From an uncultured Lachnospiraceae bacterium (GTDB lineage Bacteria; Bacillota; Clostridia; Lachnospirales; Lachnospiraceae), in NCBI GenBank assembly GCA_902489925.1, contig CABUBX010000018.1, positions 1 to 23,094 of the forward strand: 23,094 nt of DNA, in the 5' to 3' direction. Both the position numbers and the translations under genes were made by a program. Of the stretch, positions 1 through 7,475 are shown piece by piece. Position 1 is the first letter of the stretch. Each line of letters starts with the position of its first letter. The notes under the pieces are model-generated. The model worked only from the letters and a program-made list of their open reading frames with translations, did no database searches and was not told the DNA's origin.

Positions 1-25
1 AGCGAATGTCAAGTTAAAAAACTGG

Positions 26-125
26 CGACAAGTCACTGTACAAAGTAAAAAGTCTGCGTATAAGGCAGAGAACGTGTGGGAATCACCATGATACACACGG
101 CAGAGTGTACAGTCACCGCTTGTCG
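26..125 (+). promoter_or_regulatory. Structured 5' leader of the S10 operon (candidate autoregulatory RNA)
   Basis: The RNA can close on itself with a two-part stem: CGACAAG (26-32) pairs with CTTGTCG (119-125), and ACTGTAC (35-41) pairs with GTACAGT (107-113), separated by a small TC/CACCG internal loop. Inside it sit two perfect hairpins, TCTGC/GCAGA (53-57 with 65-69, 7-nt loop) and CGTGTG/CACACG (73-78 with 94-99, 15-nt loop). This is a three-way-junction shape ending 18 nt before the rpsJ ribosome binding site. In E. coli the S10 leader is bound by L4; whether L4 or another protein binds here is inference. The promoter lies upstream of the window or is not recognisable. Confidence 0.7.
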
Positions 126-163
126 TACTGATTTAAAAGTGCGAAAAGGAGGCGGCTTTTTTT

Positions 164-481
164 ATGGCAAGTCAAGTAATGAGAATTACATTAAAGGCGT
201 ATGACCACAAGTTAATCGACCAGAGTGCTGGCAAAATTATCGAAACTGTAAAGAAGACAGGTTCTAAGGTGAGCGGACCGGTGCCGTTACCAACTAAGAA
301 AGAGGTAGTTACAATTCTGAGAGCTGTACATAAGTACAAAGACTCCAGAGAGCAGTTCGAGCAGAGAACACACAAAAGATTGATTGACATCATCACACCT
401 ACACAGAAGACTGTAGATGCATTATCAAGATTAGAGATGCCTGCAGGTGTTTACATCGACATTAAGATGAAAACAAAATAA
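164..481 (+). CDS. rpsJ: 30S ribosomal protein S10
   Basis: S10 of the small-subunit head (also NusE, the partner of NusB in antitermination). The 105-residue length fits the family (about 103). The conserved N-terminal ITLKAYDHKLID stretch and the GPVPLPTKKE loop followed by RxQFExRTHKR are visible. The ATG at 164 has a strong AAAAGGAGG (144-152) 11 nt upstream. It is the first gene of the S10 operon here, preceded by a folded leader and followed by an unusually long 141-nt gap before rplC. Confidence 0.98.
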   Translation: MASQVMRITLKAYDHKLIDQSAGKIIETVKKTGSKVSGPVPLPTKKEVVTILRAVHKYKDSREQFEQRTHKRLIDIITPTQKTVDALSRLEMPAGVYIDIKMKTK

Positions 482-622
482 TTTGTTATTTAAAACAGAG
501 AATATCCTTTAAGGTTTATATATAGAGAAACATCGGATACACCGAATACTCATTTCGTAGACCGTCTAGGATGAACGCGAAAGCGTTCCGCTGTAGATTA
601 TCACAGGAGGTGCATTCTTAAA
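482..622 (+). promoter_or_regulatory. Long structured spacer between rpsJ and rplC
   Basis: This gap is much longer than most gaps in the S10 block. It contains a 6-bp hairpin closed by a GNRA-type GAAA tetraloop (GAACGC 573-578, GCGTTC 583-588), a smaller TCGG/CCGA hairpin (533-536 with 542-545), and a possible outer helix GTCTA/TAGAT (564-568 with 594-598). TTTCG (553-557) could instead pair with CGAAA (578-582), which would break the tetraloop hairpin. The rplC ribosome binding site AGGAGGTG (605-612) follows directly. No convincing promoter pair was found. Regulation of rplC-rplD from here is inference. Confidence 0.5.
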
Positions 623-1252
623 ATGAAGAAAGCGATTTTAACAAAGAAAGTCGGAATGACTCAGATTTTCAATGAGGATGGAGTTTTAACTCCGGTAACA
701 GTTCTTCAGGCTGGTCCTTGTGTTGTAACACAGGTTAAGACAGTAGAGAACGATGGTTACAGTGCCGTTCAGGTTGGTTATGAAGACATCAGAGAAAAAT
801 TAGTTAACAAACCAAAGAAAGGCCATTTTGCAAAAGCTGGTGTAACAGCTAAGAGATTTGTAAAAGAATTTAGATTTGAAGATGCAGAAAACTACACATT
901 AGGACAGGAAATCAAAGTTGATGTTTTCGCTGCTGGTGATAAAGTAGATGCTACTGCAAAATCAAAAGGTAAAGGATTCCAGGGTGCAATTAAGAGACAC
1001 GGCCAGTCAAGAGGACCTATGGCTCATGGTTCTAAATACCACAGACATGCGGGTTCTAACGGTTCAGCAACAACTCCGGGACGCGTATTCAAAGGAAAGA
1101 ACATGCCGGGACATATGGGTGCTGTAAAGGTTACTGTACAGAATCTTGAAATTGTAAGAGTAGACGCAGAACAGAATCTTCTCTTAGTTAAAGGTTCAGT
1201 GCCGGGACCGAAGAAATCAATGGTAGTGATTAGAGAAGCAGTTAAAGCTTGA
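623..1252 (+). CDS. rplC: 50S ribosomal protein L3
   Basis: L3 initiates 50S assembly and reaches toward the peptidyl-transferase centre. The protein has 209 residues, the normal size. It begins with the typical KAILTKKVGMTQIF strand, and the central extension (about residues 117-160) shows the conserved GFQGxIKRHG, GPMxHGSKYHR and PGRVFKGKxMPGHMG stretches. The ATG at 623 is preceded by AGGAGGTG 10 nt upstream. The gene ends 29 nt before rplD, whose ribosome binding site starts right after its stop. Confidence 0.98.
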   Translation: MKKAILTKKVGMTQIFNEDGVLTPVTVLQAGPCVVTQVKTVENDGYSAVQVGYEDIREKLVNKPKKGHFAKAGVTAKRFVKEFRFEDAENYTLGQEIKVDVFAAGDKVDATAKSKGKGFQGAIKRHGQSRGPMAHGSKYHRHAGSNGSATTPGRVFKGKNMPGHMGAVKVTVQNLEIVRVDAEQNLLLVKGSVPGPKKSMVVIREAVKA

Positions 1253-1281
1253 TTGCATTGAAGGAAGGAGGACATACAGAG

Positions 1282-1902
1282 ATGGCAAAAGTATCTGTTT
1301 ATAATATTGAAGGCAGCCAGGTTGGCGAAATCGAATTAAATGACAGTGTCTTTGGCGTAGAAGTGAACGAGCATTTAGTACACATGGCTGTTGTAGCACA
1401 GCTTGCTGCTAAACGTCAGGGAACACAGAGTGCAAAGACTCGTGCGGAAGTATCCGGCGGTGGAAAGAAACCGTGGAGACAGAAAGGAACAGGTCATGCA
1501 AGACAGGGCTCAACAAGAGCACCACAGTGGACAGGCGGCGGCGTAGTATTCGCACCGAAGCCAAGAACTTACACAATTAAGATGAATAAGAAGGAAAGAC
1601 GCCTTGCGCTTAAATCCGCTCTTACATCAAGAGTAAATGAAAATAAATTAATCGTTCTTGATTCATTCAATATGGACGAAATCAAGACAAAGAAATTCCA
1701 GGCTGTTATGAATAATTTAAAAGTTTCTAAGGCATTAGTTGTTATGGCAGAGAAGAATGACAACATCGTTCTTTCAGCACGCAACATTCCTACAGTAAAG
1801 ACAGCTTTAACAAATACTATCAACGTATACGACATCTTGAAATATGACACAGTTGTTGTCACAAAAGATGCAGTGAATGCAATCCAGGAGGTGTACGCAT
1901 AA
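1282..1902 (+). CDS. rplD: 50S ribosomal protein L4
   Basis: L4 lines the polypeptide exit tunnel and, in enteric bacteria, represses its own S10 operon. I chose the ATG at 1282 (206 residues) over an in-frame upstream ATG at 1249 because AAGGAAGGAGGAC (1261-1273) sits correctly before 1282 and MAKVSVYNIEG matches the family N-terminus. The tunnel loop is visible around residues 46-90 (GGGKKPWRQKGTG, then ARQGS and WxGGGxxFAPKPR). The stop overlaps the rplW ATG by one base, so the two are probably translationally coupled. Confidence 0.97.
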   Translation: MAKVSVYNIEGSQVGEIELNDSVFGVEVNEHLVHMAVVAQLAAKRQGTQSAKTRAEVSGGGKKPWRQKGTGHARQGSTRAPQWTGGGVVFAPKPRTYTIKMNKKERRLALKSALTSRVNENKLIVLDSFNMDEIKTKKFQAVMNNLKVSKALVVMAEKNDNIVLSARNIPTVKTALTNTINVYDILKYDTVVVTKDAVNAIQEVYA

Positions 1903-2201
1903 TGGCTGATTTAAAATATTATGATGTAATCCTTAAACCGGTAATTACAGAAAAAAGCATGAATGCTATGGCAGAAAAGAAGTACGTTTTCTACGTTCAT
2001 CCGGATGCAACAAAGGGACAGATTAAAGAAGCTGTTGAAAAGATGTTTGACGGCGCTAAAGTTGAAAAGGTAAACACAATGAACCTTGAAGGCAAGACAA
2101 AAAGACGCGGCATGACATACGGAAAGACAGCTCAGAAGAAGAAAGCTATCGTTAAGCTTACAGCTGACAGCAAAGATATCGAGATTTTCGAAGGTCTTTA
2201 A
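1902..2201 (+). CDS. rplW: 50S ribosomal protein L23
   Basis: L23 sits at the tunnel exit and is the docking site for trigger factor and SRP. The 99-residue protein shows the YDVILKPVITEKS N-terminus, a YVFxVHxDATKxQIKxAVExMF helix and the flexible loop with KTKRRG. The start ATG overlaps the rplD stop (TAATG), and AGGAGGTG lies inside the end of rplD. A 77-nt gap follows before rplB, holding only a weak ACGC/GCGT hairpin (2229-2244). Confidence 0.97.
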   Translation: MADLKYYDVILKPVITEKSMNAMAEKKYVFYVHPDATKGQIKEAVEKMFDGAKVEKVNTMNLEGKTKRRGMTYGKTAQKKKAIVKLTADSKDIEIFEGL

Positions 2202-2278
2202 TTAGAAGCTGATTTGAAACTAACTTATACGCAAATAAAAGCGTGACAATAAATGGAGAATTGAAAGGAGTGACTATC

Positions 2279-3121
2279 ATGGGTATCAAAACATTTAGCC
2301 CATATACACCTTCCAGAAGACATATGACCAGCTCAGATTTCGCTGAGATTACAAAGTCAAAACCAGAGAAATCTTTAGTTGTTGCTCTTAAGAAGCACGC
2401 AGGTCGTAACGCACAGGGAAAAATCACCGTTAGACATCATGGCGGCGGTGCTAAGAAAAAATACAGAATCATCGATTTCAAGAGAAGAAAAGACGGTATT
2501 CCTGCAACAGTAAAAGCAATCGAATACGACCCAAACAGAACAGCAAACATCGCATTAATCTGCTACGCAGACGGCGAGAAAGCATATATCCTTGCACCTA
2601 ACGGATTAAAGGTTGGTCAGAAGGTTATGAACGGACCTGAAGCCGAAGTTAAAGTTGGTAACTGCTTACCACTTGCAAATATCCCTGTAGGTACAGAGGT
2701 ACACAACATAGAGTTATATCCGGGCAAAGGCGGACAGCTTGTTCGTTCAGCAGGTAACTCAGCACAGTTAATGGCAAAAGAAGGCAAATATGCAACTCTT
2801 AGATTACCATCCGGTGAGATGAGAATGGTTCCGTTAAACGGCCGCGCAACAATCGGTGAGGTTGGTAACGGTGAGCATGAGCTTATCACAATCGGTAAGG
2901 CAGGACGTAAGCGTCACATGGGTATCAGACCTACAGTTCGTGGTTCTGTTATGAACCCTAACGACCATCCACACGGTGGTGGTGAAGGTAAAGCACCAGT
3001 TGGACGTTCAGGACCTATGACTCCATGGGGCAAACCGGCTCTTGGTCTTAAGACACGTAAGAAAAACAAACATTCTAATAAGTTGATTGTTAGAAGACGT
3101 GACGGAAGCATGATTAAATAA
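2279..3121 (+). CDS. rplB: 50S ribosomal protein L2
   Basis: L2 is needed for subunit joining and peptidyl transfer. The protein has 280 residues from the ATG at 2279; an in-frame ATG at 2243 gives a 12-residue extension unlike the family and lacks a good ribosome binding site, while GAAAGGAG (2263-2270) serves 2279. The conserved RNA-binding and C-terminal segments are present, including HHGGGAKKxYRIIDFKR (residues 53-69) and the NPNDHPHGGGEG loop with His230, equivalent to the catalytically studied histidine of E. coli L2. Confidence 0.98.
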   Translation: MGIKTFSPYTPSRRHMTSSDFAEITKSKPEKSLVVALKKHAGRNAQGKITVRHHGGGAKKKYRIIDFKRRKDGIPATVKAIEYDPNRTANIALICYADGEKAYILAPNGLKVGQKVMNGPEAEVKVGNCLPLANIPVGTEVHNIELYPGKGGQLVRSAGNSAQLMAKEGKYATLRLPSGEMRMVPLNGRATIGEVGNGEHELITIGKAGRKRHMGIRPTVRGSVMNPNDHPHGGGEGKAPVGRSGPMTPWGKPALGLKTRKKNKHSNKLIVRRRDGSMIK

Positions 3122-3144
3122 GAGAATCTAAGGAGGTTAATATA

Positions 3145-3423
3145 ATGGCCAGATCACTTAAAAAAGGACCATTTGCAGATGCACACTTACTTAAAAAAGT
3201 TGATGCAATGAACGCAGCAGGAGACAAGTCAGTCATTAAGACATGGTCCCGCCGTTCCACAATCTTCCCACAAATGGTTGGACATACAATCGCAGTTCAT
3301 GACGGTAGAAAACATGTGCCTGTATATATCACAGAAGATATGGTTGGTCACAAATTAGGAGAATTTGTAGCAACAAGAACATACAGAGGACATGGAAAAG
3401 ACGAAAAGAAATCCAAACGATAA
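3145..3423 (+). CDS. rpsS: 30S ribosomal protein S19
   Basis: S19 binds the head of the 30S subunit with S13. The 92-residue length and MARSLKKGPFxDxHLLKKV start are typical, as is the central TWSRRSTIFPxMVGHTIAVHDGRKHVPVYI block and the C-terminal GEFxxTRTYRGH. The ATG at 3145 follows AAGGAGG at 3130-3136. It lies in the usual place between rplB and rplV. Confidence 0.98.
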   Translation: MARSLKKGPFADAHLLKKVDAMNAAGDKSVIKTWSRRSTIFPQMVGHTIAVHDGRKHVPVYITEDMVGHKLGEFVATRTYRGHGKDEKKSKR

Positions 3424-3453
3424 TCAGGGAAAGGTTGAAAGGAGGTTAATTCC

Positions 3454-3840
3454 ATGGCTAAAGGACATAGAAGTCAAATTAAGAGAGAAAGAAACGCAAA
3501 CAAAGATACAAGACCAAGCGCTAAGTTATCTTACGCAAGAGTTTCTGTTCAGAAAGCTTGTTTCGTTCTCGATGCCATCAGAGGCAAAGATGTACAGACA
3601 GCATTAGCAATTTTAGCATATAATCCAAGATATGCTTCAAGTTTAATAGAAAAATTATTAAAGTCCGCAATTGCGAACGCAGAAAACAACAACGGTATGA
3701 ATAAGGAAAACCTTTATATCGAAGAGTGCTACGCAAACAAGGGACCTACAATGAAAAGAGTTAAACCGAGAGCACAGGGTAGAGCTTACAGAATCGAAAA
3801 GAGAATGAGCCATATCACAATCGTGCTGAATGAAAGATAA
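3454..3840 (+). CDS. rplV: 50S ribosomal protein L22
   Basis: L22 spans all domains of 23S rRNA and its hairpin lines the exit tunnel beside L4. The 128-residue protein is slightly longer than E. coli L22 (110) because of a basic N-terminus (MAKGHRSQIKRERNA). It shows the SxxKxxxVxxxIRGK helix region and the C-terminal hairpin with PTMKRxxPRAxGRAYxIxKRxSHITIVL. GAAAGGAGG precedes the ATG at 3454. The rpsC ribosome binding site begins at its stop codon. Confidence 0.98.
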   Translation: MAKGHRSQIKRERNANKDTRPSAKLSYARVSVQKACFVLDAIRGKDVQTALAILAYNPRYASSLIEKLLKSAIANAENNNGMNKENLYIEECYANKGPTMKRVKPRAQGRAYRIEKRMSHITIVLNER

Positions 3841-3851
3841 GGAGGACACTC

Positions 3852-4508
3852 ATGGGACAGAAAGTTAATCCACATGGTTTAAGAGTCGGCGTTATCAAAG
3901 AATGGGATTCTAGATGGTACGCAGAAAAAGACTTTGCAGATAACCTGGTAGAAGATAACAAGATCAGAACATTTCTGAAAAAGAAATTATACAGTGCAGG
4001 TGTTTCCAAGATCGAGATCGAAAGAGCATCTGACCGTGTGAAAATCATCATCTACACAGCAAAACCTGGTGTAGTAATCGGTAAGGGTGGTTCTGAGATT
4101 GAGAAAGTGAAAGCAGAACTTGCTAAATTCACAAACAAAAAATTAATCGTAGACATCAAAGAAGTAAAAAGACCAGATAAAGATGCTCAGTTAGTAGCTG
4201 AAAACATCGCACAGCAGCTGGAAAACCGTATTTCATTCAGACGTGCTATGAAATCCTGCATGTCAAGAACAATGAAATCAGGAGCACTTGGTGTGAAGAC
4301 ATCTGTTTCCGGACGTCTCGGCGGAGCTGATATGGCTCGTACAGAGTTCTACAGCGAAGGAACAATTCCGCTTCAGACACTGAGAGCAGACATTGATTAT
4401 GGATTCGCAGAAGCTGACACAACTTACGGAAAAGTCGGTGTAAAGGTTTGGATTTACAAAGGCGAAGTTCTTCCGACTAAAGCAGATAAGGAAGGGAGAG
4501 ATAAATAA
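3852..4508 (+). CDS. rpsC: 30S ribosomal protein S3
   Basis: S3 forms part of the mRNA entry channel. The 218-residue protein starts MGQKVNPHGLRVGVIKEW, carries a type II KH domain with the IGKGG loop at residues 76-80, and has the C-terminal domain with GRLGGADMARTEFYSEGxIPLQTLRA. The ATG at 3852 has AAGGAGG (3839-3845) overlapping the rplV stop. Its own stop overlaps the rplP start by one base. Confidence 0.98.
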   Translation: MGQKVNPHGLRVGVIKEWDSRWYAEKDFADNLVEDNKIRTFLKKKLYSAGVSKIEIERASDRVKIIIYTAKPGVVIGKGGSEIEKVKAELAKFTNKKLIVDIKEVKRPDKDAQLVAENIAQQLENRISFRRAMKSCMSRTMKSGALGVKTSVSGRLGGADMARTEFYSEGTIPLQTLRADIDYGFAEADTTYGKVGVKVWIYKGEVLPTKADKEGRDK

Positions 4509-4945
4509 TGTTAATGCCAAAAAGAGTAAAACGTCGTAAACAGTTCCGTGGCAGCATGAGAGGAACTGCACAGCGTGGAAATAAAATCACTTACGGTGAA
4601 TACGGTATTGTAGCTTTAGAGCCGGCTTGGATTAAATCCAACCAGATTGAGGCTGCCCGTGTCGCGATGACTCGTTACATCAAACGTGGTGGTAAAGTAT
4701 GGATTAAAATATTCCCTGACAAACCTGTAACAACAAAACCTGCTGAAACACGTATGGGTTCCGGTAAAGGAACACTTGAGTACTGGGTAGCAGTTGTTAA
4801 GCCGGGCAGAGTAATGTTCGAAATCTCAGGCGTATCTGAAGAAGTTGCCAGAGAAGCTCTCCGTCTTGCAACACACAAGCTTCCGGTAAGATGCAAAGTT
4901 GTTTCTCGCGCAGACTTAGAAGGCGGTGATAACAGTGAAAACTAA
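4508..4945 (+). CDS. rplP: 50S ribosomal protein L16
   Basis: L16 helps form the A-site tRNA pocket. The 145-residue length is standard and the N-terminus MLMPKRVKRRKQFRGSMRG is the usual one, so the ATG at 4508, one base inside the rpsC stop, is the start rather than the Met two codons later. GGAAGGGAGAG sits just upstream inside rpsC. The conserved WIKIFPDKPVTTKPAETRMGxGKG block is complete. The last codons overlap rpmC. Confidence 0.98.
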   Translation: MLMPKRVKRRKQFRGSMRGTAQRGNKITYGEYGIVALEPAWIKSNQIEAARVAMTRYIKRGGKVWIKIFPDKPVTTKPAETRMGSGKGTLEYWVAVVKPGRVMFEISGVSEEVAREALRLATHKLPVRCKVVSRADLEGGDNSEN

Positions 4946-5147
4946 TCAGTATGTTAAAGAATTAAACACAAAAACAATTGACCAGTTGAATGAGGAGTTA
5001 GTAAGCGCAAAGAAAGAGCTTTTCAATTTAAGATTCCAGAACGCTACTAACCAGTTAGACAATACAAGCAGAATTAAAGAAGTTCGTAAAAATATTGCCA
5101 GAATTCAGACAGTTATCACTGGAAAAAAGGCAAACGCTGCTGAATAA
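4935..5147 (+). CDS. rpmC: 50S ribosomal protein L29
   Basis: L29 lies near L23 at the tunnel exit. I chose GTG 4935 (70 residues, beginning MKTNQYVKELNTK) because this matches the family; an in-frame GTG at 4926 would add three residues and itself forms part of the purine-rich AGAAGGCGGTG that can act as ribosome binding site for 4935. The two-helix protein contains the family motif ELxxAKKELFNLRFQxATNQL (residues about 25-43). It overlaps the end of rplP by 11 bases, suggesting coupled translation. Confidence 0.95.
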   Translation: MKTNQYVKELNTKTIDQLNEELVSAKKELFNLRFQNATNQLDNTSRIKEVRKNIARIQTVITGKKANAAE

Positions 5148-5185
5148 TTTAAAGCGCCAAGGTAGCGGCGGAAAGGAGTATTGCT

Positions 5186-5443
5186 GTGGAAGAAAGAAAT
5201 CTTAGAAAAACAAGAGTCGGTGTTGTTGTCAGCGATAAGATGGACAAGACAATCGTTGTAGCAATCAAAGACCGTGTAAAACATCCACTTTATAAGAAAA
5301 TCGTCGATAGAACTTATAAGTTAAAAGCTCATGACGAGAATAATGAATGTAACATCGGAGATAGAGTAAAAGTAATGGAAACAAGACCTTTATCAAAAGA
5401 TAAGAGATGGAGACTTGTAGAAATTATCGAAAGAGCTAAATAA
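5186..5443 (+). CDS. rpsQ: 30S ribosomal protein S17
   Basis: S17 is an early-binding OB-fold protein of the 30S body. It has 85 residues from a GTG start with GAAAGGAGT upstream. The sequence RKTRVGVVVSDKMDKTIVVAI, followed by RVKHPLYKKIVxRTxKxKAHDE and GDRVxVMETRPLSKDKRWRLVEI, is characteristic. It sits between rpmC and rplN as in other bacteria. Confidence 0.98.
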   Translation: MEERNLRKTRVGVVVSDKMDKTIVVAIKDRVKHPLYKKIVDRTYKLKAHDENNECNIGDRVKVMETRPLSKDKRWRLVEIIERAK

Positions 5444-5473
5444 TTTTGTTGGCAAATCATAGGAGGTAAAGTC

Positions 5474-5842
5474 ATGATTCAACAGGAAAGTAGACTTCGT
5501 GTTGCCGATAATACAGGTGCCAAAGAATTACTTTGCATCAGAGTTATGGGCGGCTCAACAAGAAGATATGCAAATATCGGTGACGTCATTGTTGCTTCGG
5601 TTAAAGATGCAACACCAGGCGGTGTTGTAAAAAAAGGTGACGTTGTTAAGGCTGTTGTAGTGCGTACAGTTAAGGGCGCACGCCGTAAAGACGGTTCATA
5701 TATCAGATTTGATGAAAATGCAGCAGTTATCATTAAAGATGATAACAACCCAAAAGGAACACGTATTTTTGGACCAGTTGCCAGAGAGTTAAGAGAAAAA
5801 CAGTTTATGAAAATTGTTTCCTTAGCACCGGAAGTACTGTAA
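5474..5842 (+). CDS. rplN: 50S ribosomal protein L14
   Basis: L14 lies at the subunit interface near the GTPase factor site and is the docking site of RsfS. The 122 residues match the invariant family length. Visible hallmarks are MIQQESRLRVADNTGAKE, the GDVIVASVKDATPGGVVKKGDVVKAVVVRT core and the C-terminal FGPVARELRExxFMKIVSLAPEVL. AGGAGG (5461-5466) precedes the ATG at 5474. The rplX ribosome binding site starts inside its stop. Confidence 0.99.
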   Translation: MIQQESRLRVADNTGAKELLCIRVMGGSTRRYANIGDVIVASVKDATPGGVVKKGDVVKAVVVRTVKGARRKDGSYIRFDENAAVIIKDDNNPKGTRIFGPVARELREKQFMKIVSLAPEVL

Positions 5843-5855
5843 GGAGGTATCGACT

Positions 5856-6176
5856 GTGGCTAATATGAAAATTAAAAAAGACGATATCGTAAGAATCATT
5901 GCCGGTAAAGATAAAGGCAAAGAAGGAAAAGTTATCGCAGTTAATCATAAAAACGGCAAAGTTTATGTTGAAGGCATCAACATGATTACAAAGCACACAA
6001 AACCATCTGCTCAGAATCAGCAGGGCGGCATCGTGCATCAGGAAGGACCGGTTGACGCTTCTAATGTTATGTATCTTCATAACGGCAAGCCGGCTAGAAT
6101 CCAGTACCAGATTAAAGACGGCAAAAAAGTACGTGCCGCAAAAGTTAAAGGTGCTGCAGCCGAGATTATCGGCTAA
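5856..6176 (+). CDS. rplX: 50S ribosomal protein L24
   Basis: L24 is one of the assembly-initiating 23S rRNA binders. The 106-residue protein has an N-terminal KOW segment (about residues 6-33, with AGKDKGKEGKVIAV) followed by the GGIVxxEGPVDASNVM stretch. Translation begins at GTG 5856, with AAGGAGGT (5841-5848) overlapping the rplN stop; the next Met, three codons on, is less well spaced. rplE follows after 25 nt. Confidence 0.97.
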   Translation: MANMKIKKDDIVRIIAGKDKGKEGKVIAVNHKNGKVYVEGINMITKHTKPSAQNQQGGIVHQEGPVDASNVMYLHNGKPARIQYQIKDGKKVRAAKVKGAAAEIIG

Positions 6177-6201
6177 TTGACGGGAAAGGAGGAAACACAA
6201 A

Positions 6202-6741
6202 GTGAACAGAATTAAAGAAATGTATCAGAACGAAATTGTTGCAGCAATGACTGCAAAATTTGGATATAAAAATGTGATGCAGGTTCCAAAGCTTGACAAG
6301 ATTGTTATCAACATGGGTGTTGGTGAAGCTAAGGATAATGCTAAGACATTAGATGCAGCTGTAAAAGACCTTGAAATCATCACAGGACAGAAAGTTGTTG
6401 TAACAAGAGCTAAAAAGTCTGTCGCAAACTTCAAAATCCGTGAAGGCATGGCTATCGGCTGTAAAGTAACATTAAGAGGCGAGAAGATGTATGAGTTCGC
6501 TGACCGCCTTATCAATCTTGCATTACCTCGTGTACGTGACTTCAGAGGTGTAAGTGCAGATGCATTCGACGGCAGAGGTAACTACGCTTTAGGTATTAAA
6601 GAGCAGTTAATCTTCCCTGAAATCGAGTACGATAAAGTAGAAAAAGTCAGAGGTATGGAAATTATTTTCGTAACTACAGCTAAAACTGACGAAGAAGCCC
6701 GTGAATTGTTAAAATTATTCGGTATGCCGTTTAAGAAATGA
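6202..6741 (+). CDS. rplE: 50S ribosomal protein L5
   Basis: L5 carries 5S rRNA in the central protuberance and contacts P-site tRNA. The 179-residue protein shows the VPKLDKIVINMGVGEA segment, the TGQKxVVTRAKKSVANFKIREGMxIGCKVTLRG block and RGMEIIFVTTAKTDEEAREL near the end. The start is GTG 6202 after GAAAGGAGG (6184-6192). In E. coli the S8 repressor acts at the start of this gene; I did not recognise that site here. Confidence 0.98.
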   Translation: MNRIKEMYQNEIVAAMTAKFGYKNVMQVPKLDKIVINMGVGEAKDNAKTLDAAVKDLEIITGQKVVVTRAKKSVANFKIREGMAIGCKVTLRGEKMYEFADRLINLALPRVRDFRGVSADAFDGRGNYALGIKEQLIFPEIEYDKVEKVRGMEIIFVTTAKTDEEARELLKLFGMPFKK

Positions 6742-6756
6742 TAGGAGGTAAATTTC

Positions 6757-6942
6757 ATGGCTAAGACAGCAATGAAAGTAAAACAGCAGCGTCCTGCTAA
6801 GTTCTCTACAAGAGAGTACAATCGCTGCAGAATTTGTGGTCGTCCACATGCTTACTTAAGAAAATATGGAATTTGCAGAATTTGTTTCCGTGAATTAGCT
6901 TATAAGGGCGAAATTCCGGGCGTTACAAAAGCAAGCTGGTAA
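6757..6942 (+). CDS. rpsN: 30S ribosomal protein S14, short zinc-binding type
   Basis: This is the 61-residue type Z form of S14, the zinc-ribbon version common in Gram-positive bacteria. The four metal ligands are visible as CxxC pairs at Cys24/Cys27 and Cys40/Cys43, within NRCRICGRPHAYLRKYGICR. AGGAGG (6743-6748) precedes the ATG at 6757. A zinc-free paralogue, if the organism has one, is not in this window. Confidence 0.98.
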   Translation: MAKTAMKVKQQRPAKFSTREYNRCRICGRPHAYLRKYGICRICFRELAYKGEIPGVTKASW

Positions 6943-6965
6943 GATTTTGGAAGGAGGAACTTGTA

Positions 6966-7367
6966 ATGACACATAGCGATCCAATTGCAGATATGCTTAC
7001 TAGAATCCGTAATGCAAACACTGCAAAACACGATACAGTAGATATCCCTGCTTCTAAGATGAAGGAAGCAATCGCAAAGATTCTTTTAGAAGAAGGTTAT
7101 ATCAAAGCATATGAAATTACAGAAAATGGCGCTGCTAAAACAATGACAGTGACATTAAAATATGGTAAAGATAAAAACGAAAAAACAATCTCTGGAATTA
7201 AGAGAATTTCTAAACCGGGTCTTCGTGTTTACGCAAACACAGAGAACATGCCAAAGGTACTTGGCGGTTTAGGTATTGCAATTATCTCTACAAACAAAGG
7301 TGTTGTAACAGATAAGGTTGCAAGAGAATTAAACGTTGGCGGCGAAGTATTAGCTTTCGTTTGGTAG
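6966..7367 (+). CDS. rpsH: 30S ribosomal protein S8
   Basis: S8 binds the central domain of 16S rRNA and in E. coli represses the spc operon. The 133-residue protein begins THSDPIADMLTRIRNA and ends with the usual GGEVLAFVW; the central RISKPGLRVY strand and the STNKGVVTDKxAREL segment are intact. GGAAGGAGG precedes the ATG at 6966. A 108-nt gap follows before rplF, one of the longer gaps in the block. Confidence 0.98.
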   Translation: MTHSDPIADMLTRIRNANTAKHDTVDIPASKMKEAIAKILLEEGYIKAYEITENGAAKTMTVTLKYGKDKNEKTISGIKRISKPGLRVYANTENMPKVLGGLGIAIISTNKGVVTDKVARELNVGGEVLAFVW

Positions 7368-7475
7368 TCCTAAAGAACTTAACTAATCAAGACCAATTGG
7401 TCAATTAACCGGGATTTTCCATAAGTCTCGGCGAAACTTATAAACAATGTCTATAATAAATATGGAGGTACGGGC
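7368..7475 (+). promoter_or_regulatory. Spacer between rpsH and rplF with inverted repeats
   Basis: The gap holds a perfect 12-bp palindrome, GACCAATTGGTC (7391-7402), and a 6-bp hairpin ATAAGT/ACTTAT (7421-7426 with 7436-7441, 9-nt loop). A TATAAT hexamer at 7452-7457 has no acceptable -35 partner. The rplF ribosome binding site GGAGGT lies at 7464-7469. Function is not evident; an RNA processing or S8-related control site is possible. Confidence 0.3.

Noticed and set aside
1..25. Promoter for the S10 operon at the window edge
   Set aside because: No -35/-10 pair is recognisable in the few bases available; it is probably upstream of the window.
1249..1281. Upstream ATG giving an 11-residue extension of L4
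   Set aside because: It overlaps the end of rplC and contains the ribosome binding site that serves the ATG at 1282.
3392..3607. Open frame of 71 codons across the rpsS-rplV junction
   Set aside because: It runs in another frame over two certain ribosomal genes and has no ribosome binding site or family likeness.
7452..7457. TATAAT upstream of rplF as a promoter -10
   Set aside because: The position 17 bp upstream reads CGGCGA, with no -35 likeness, and there is no TGn extension directly before the hexamer.
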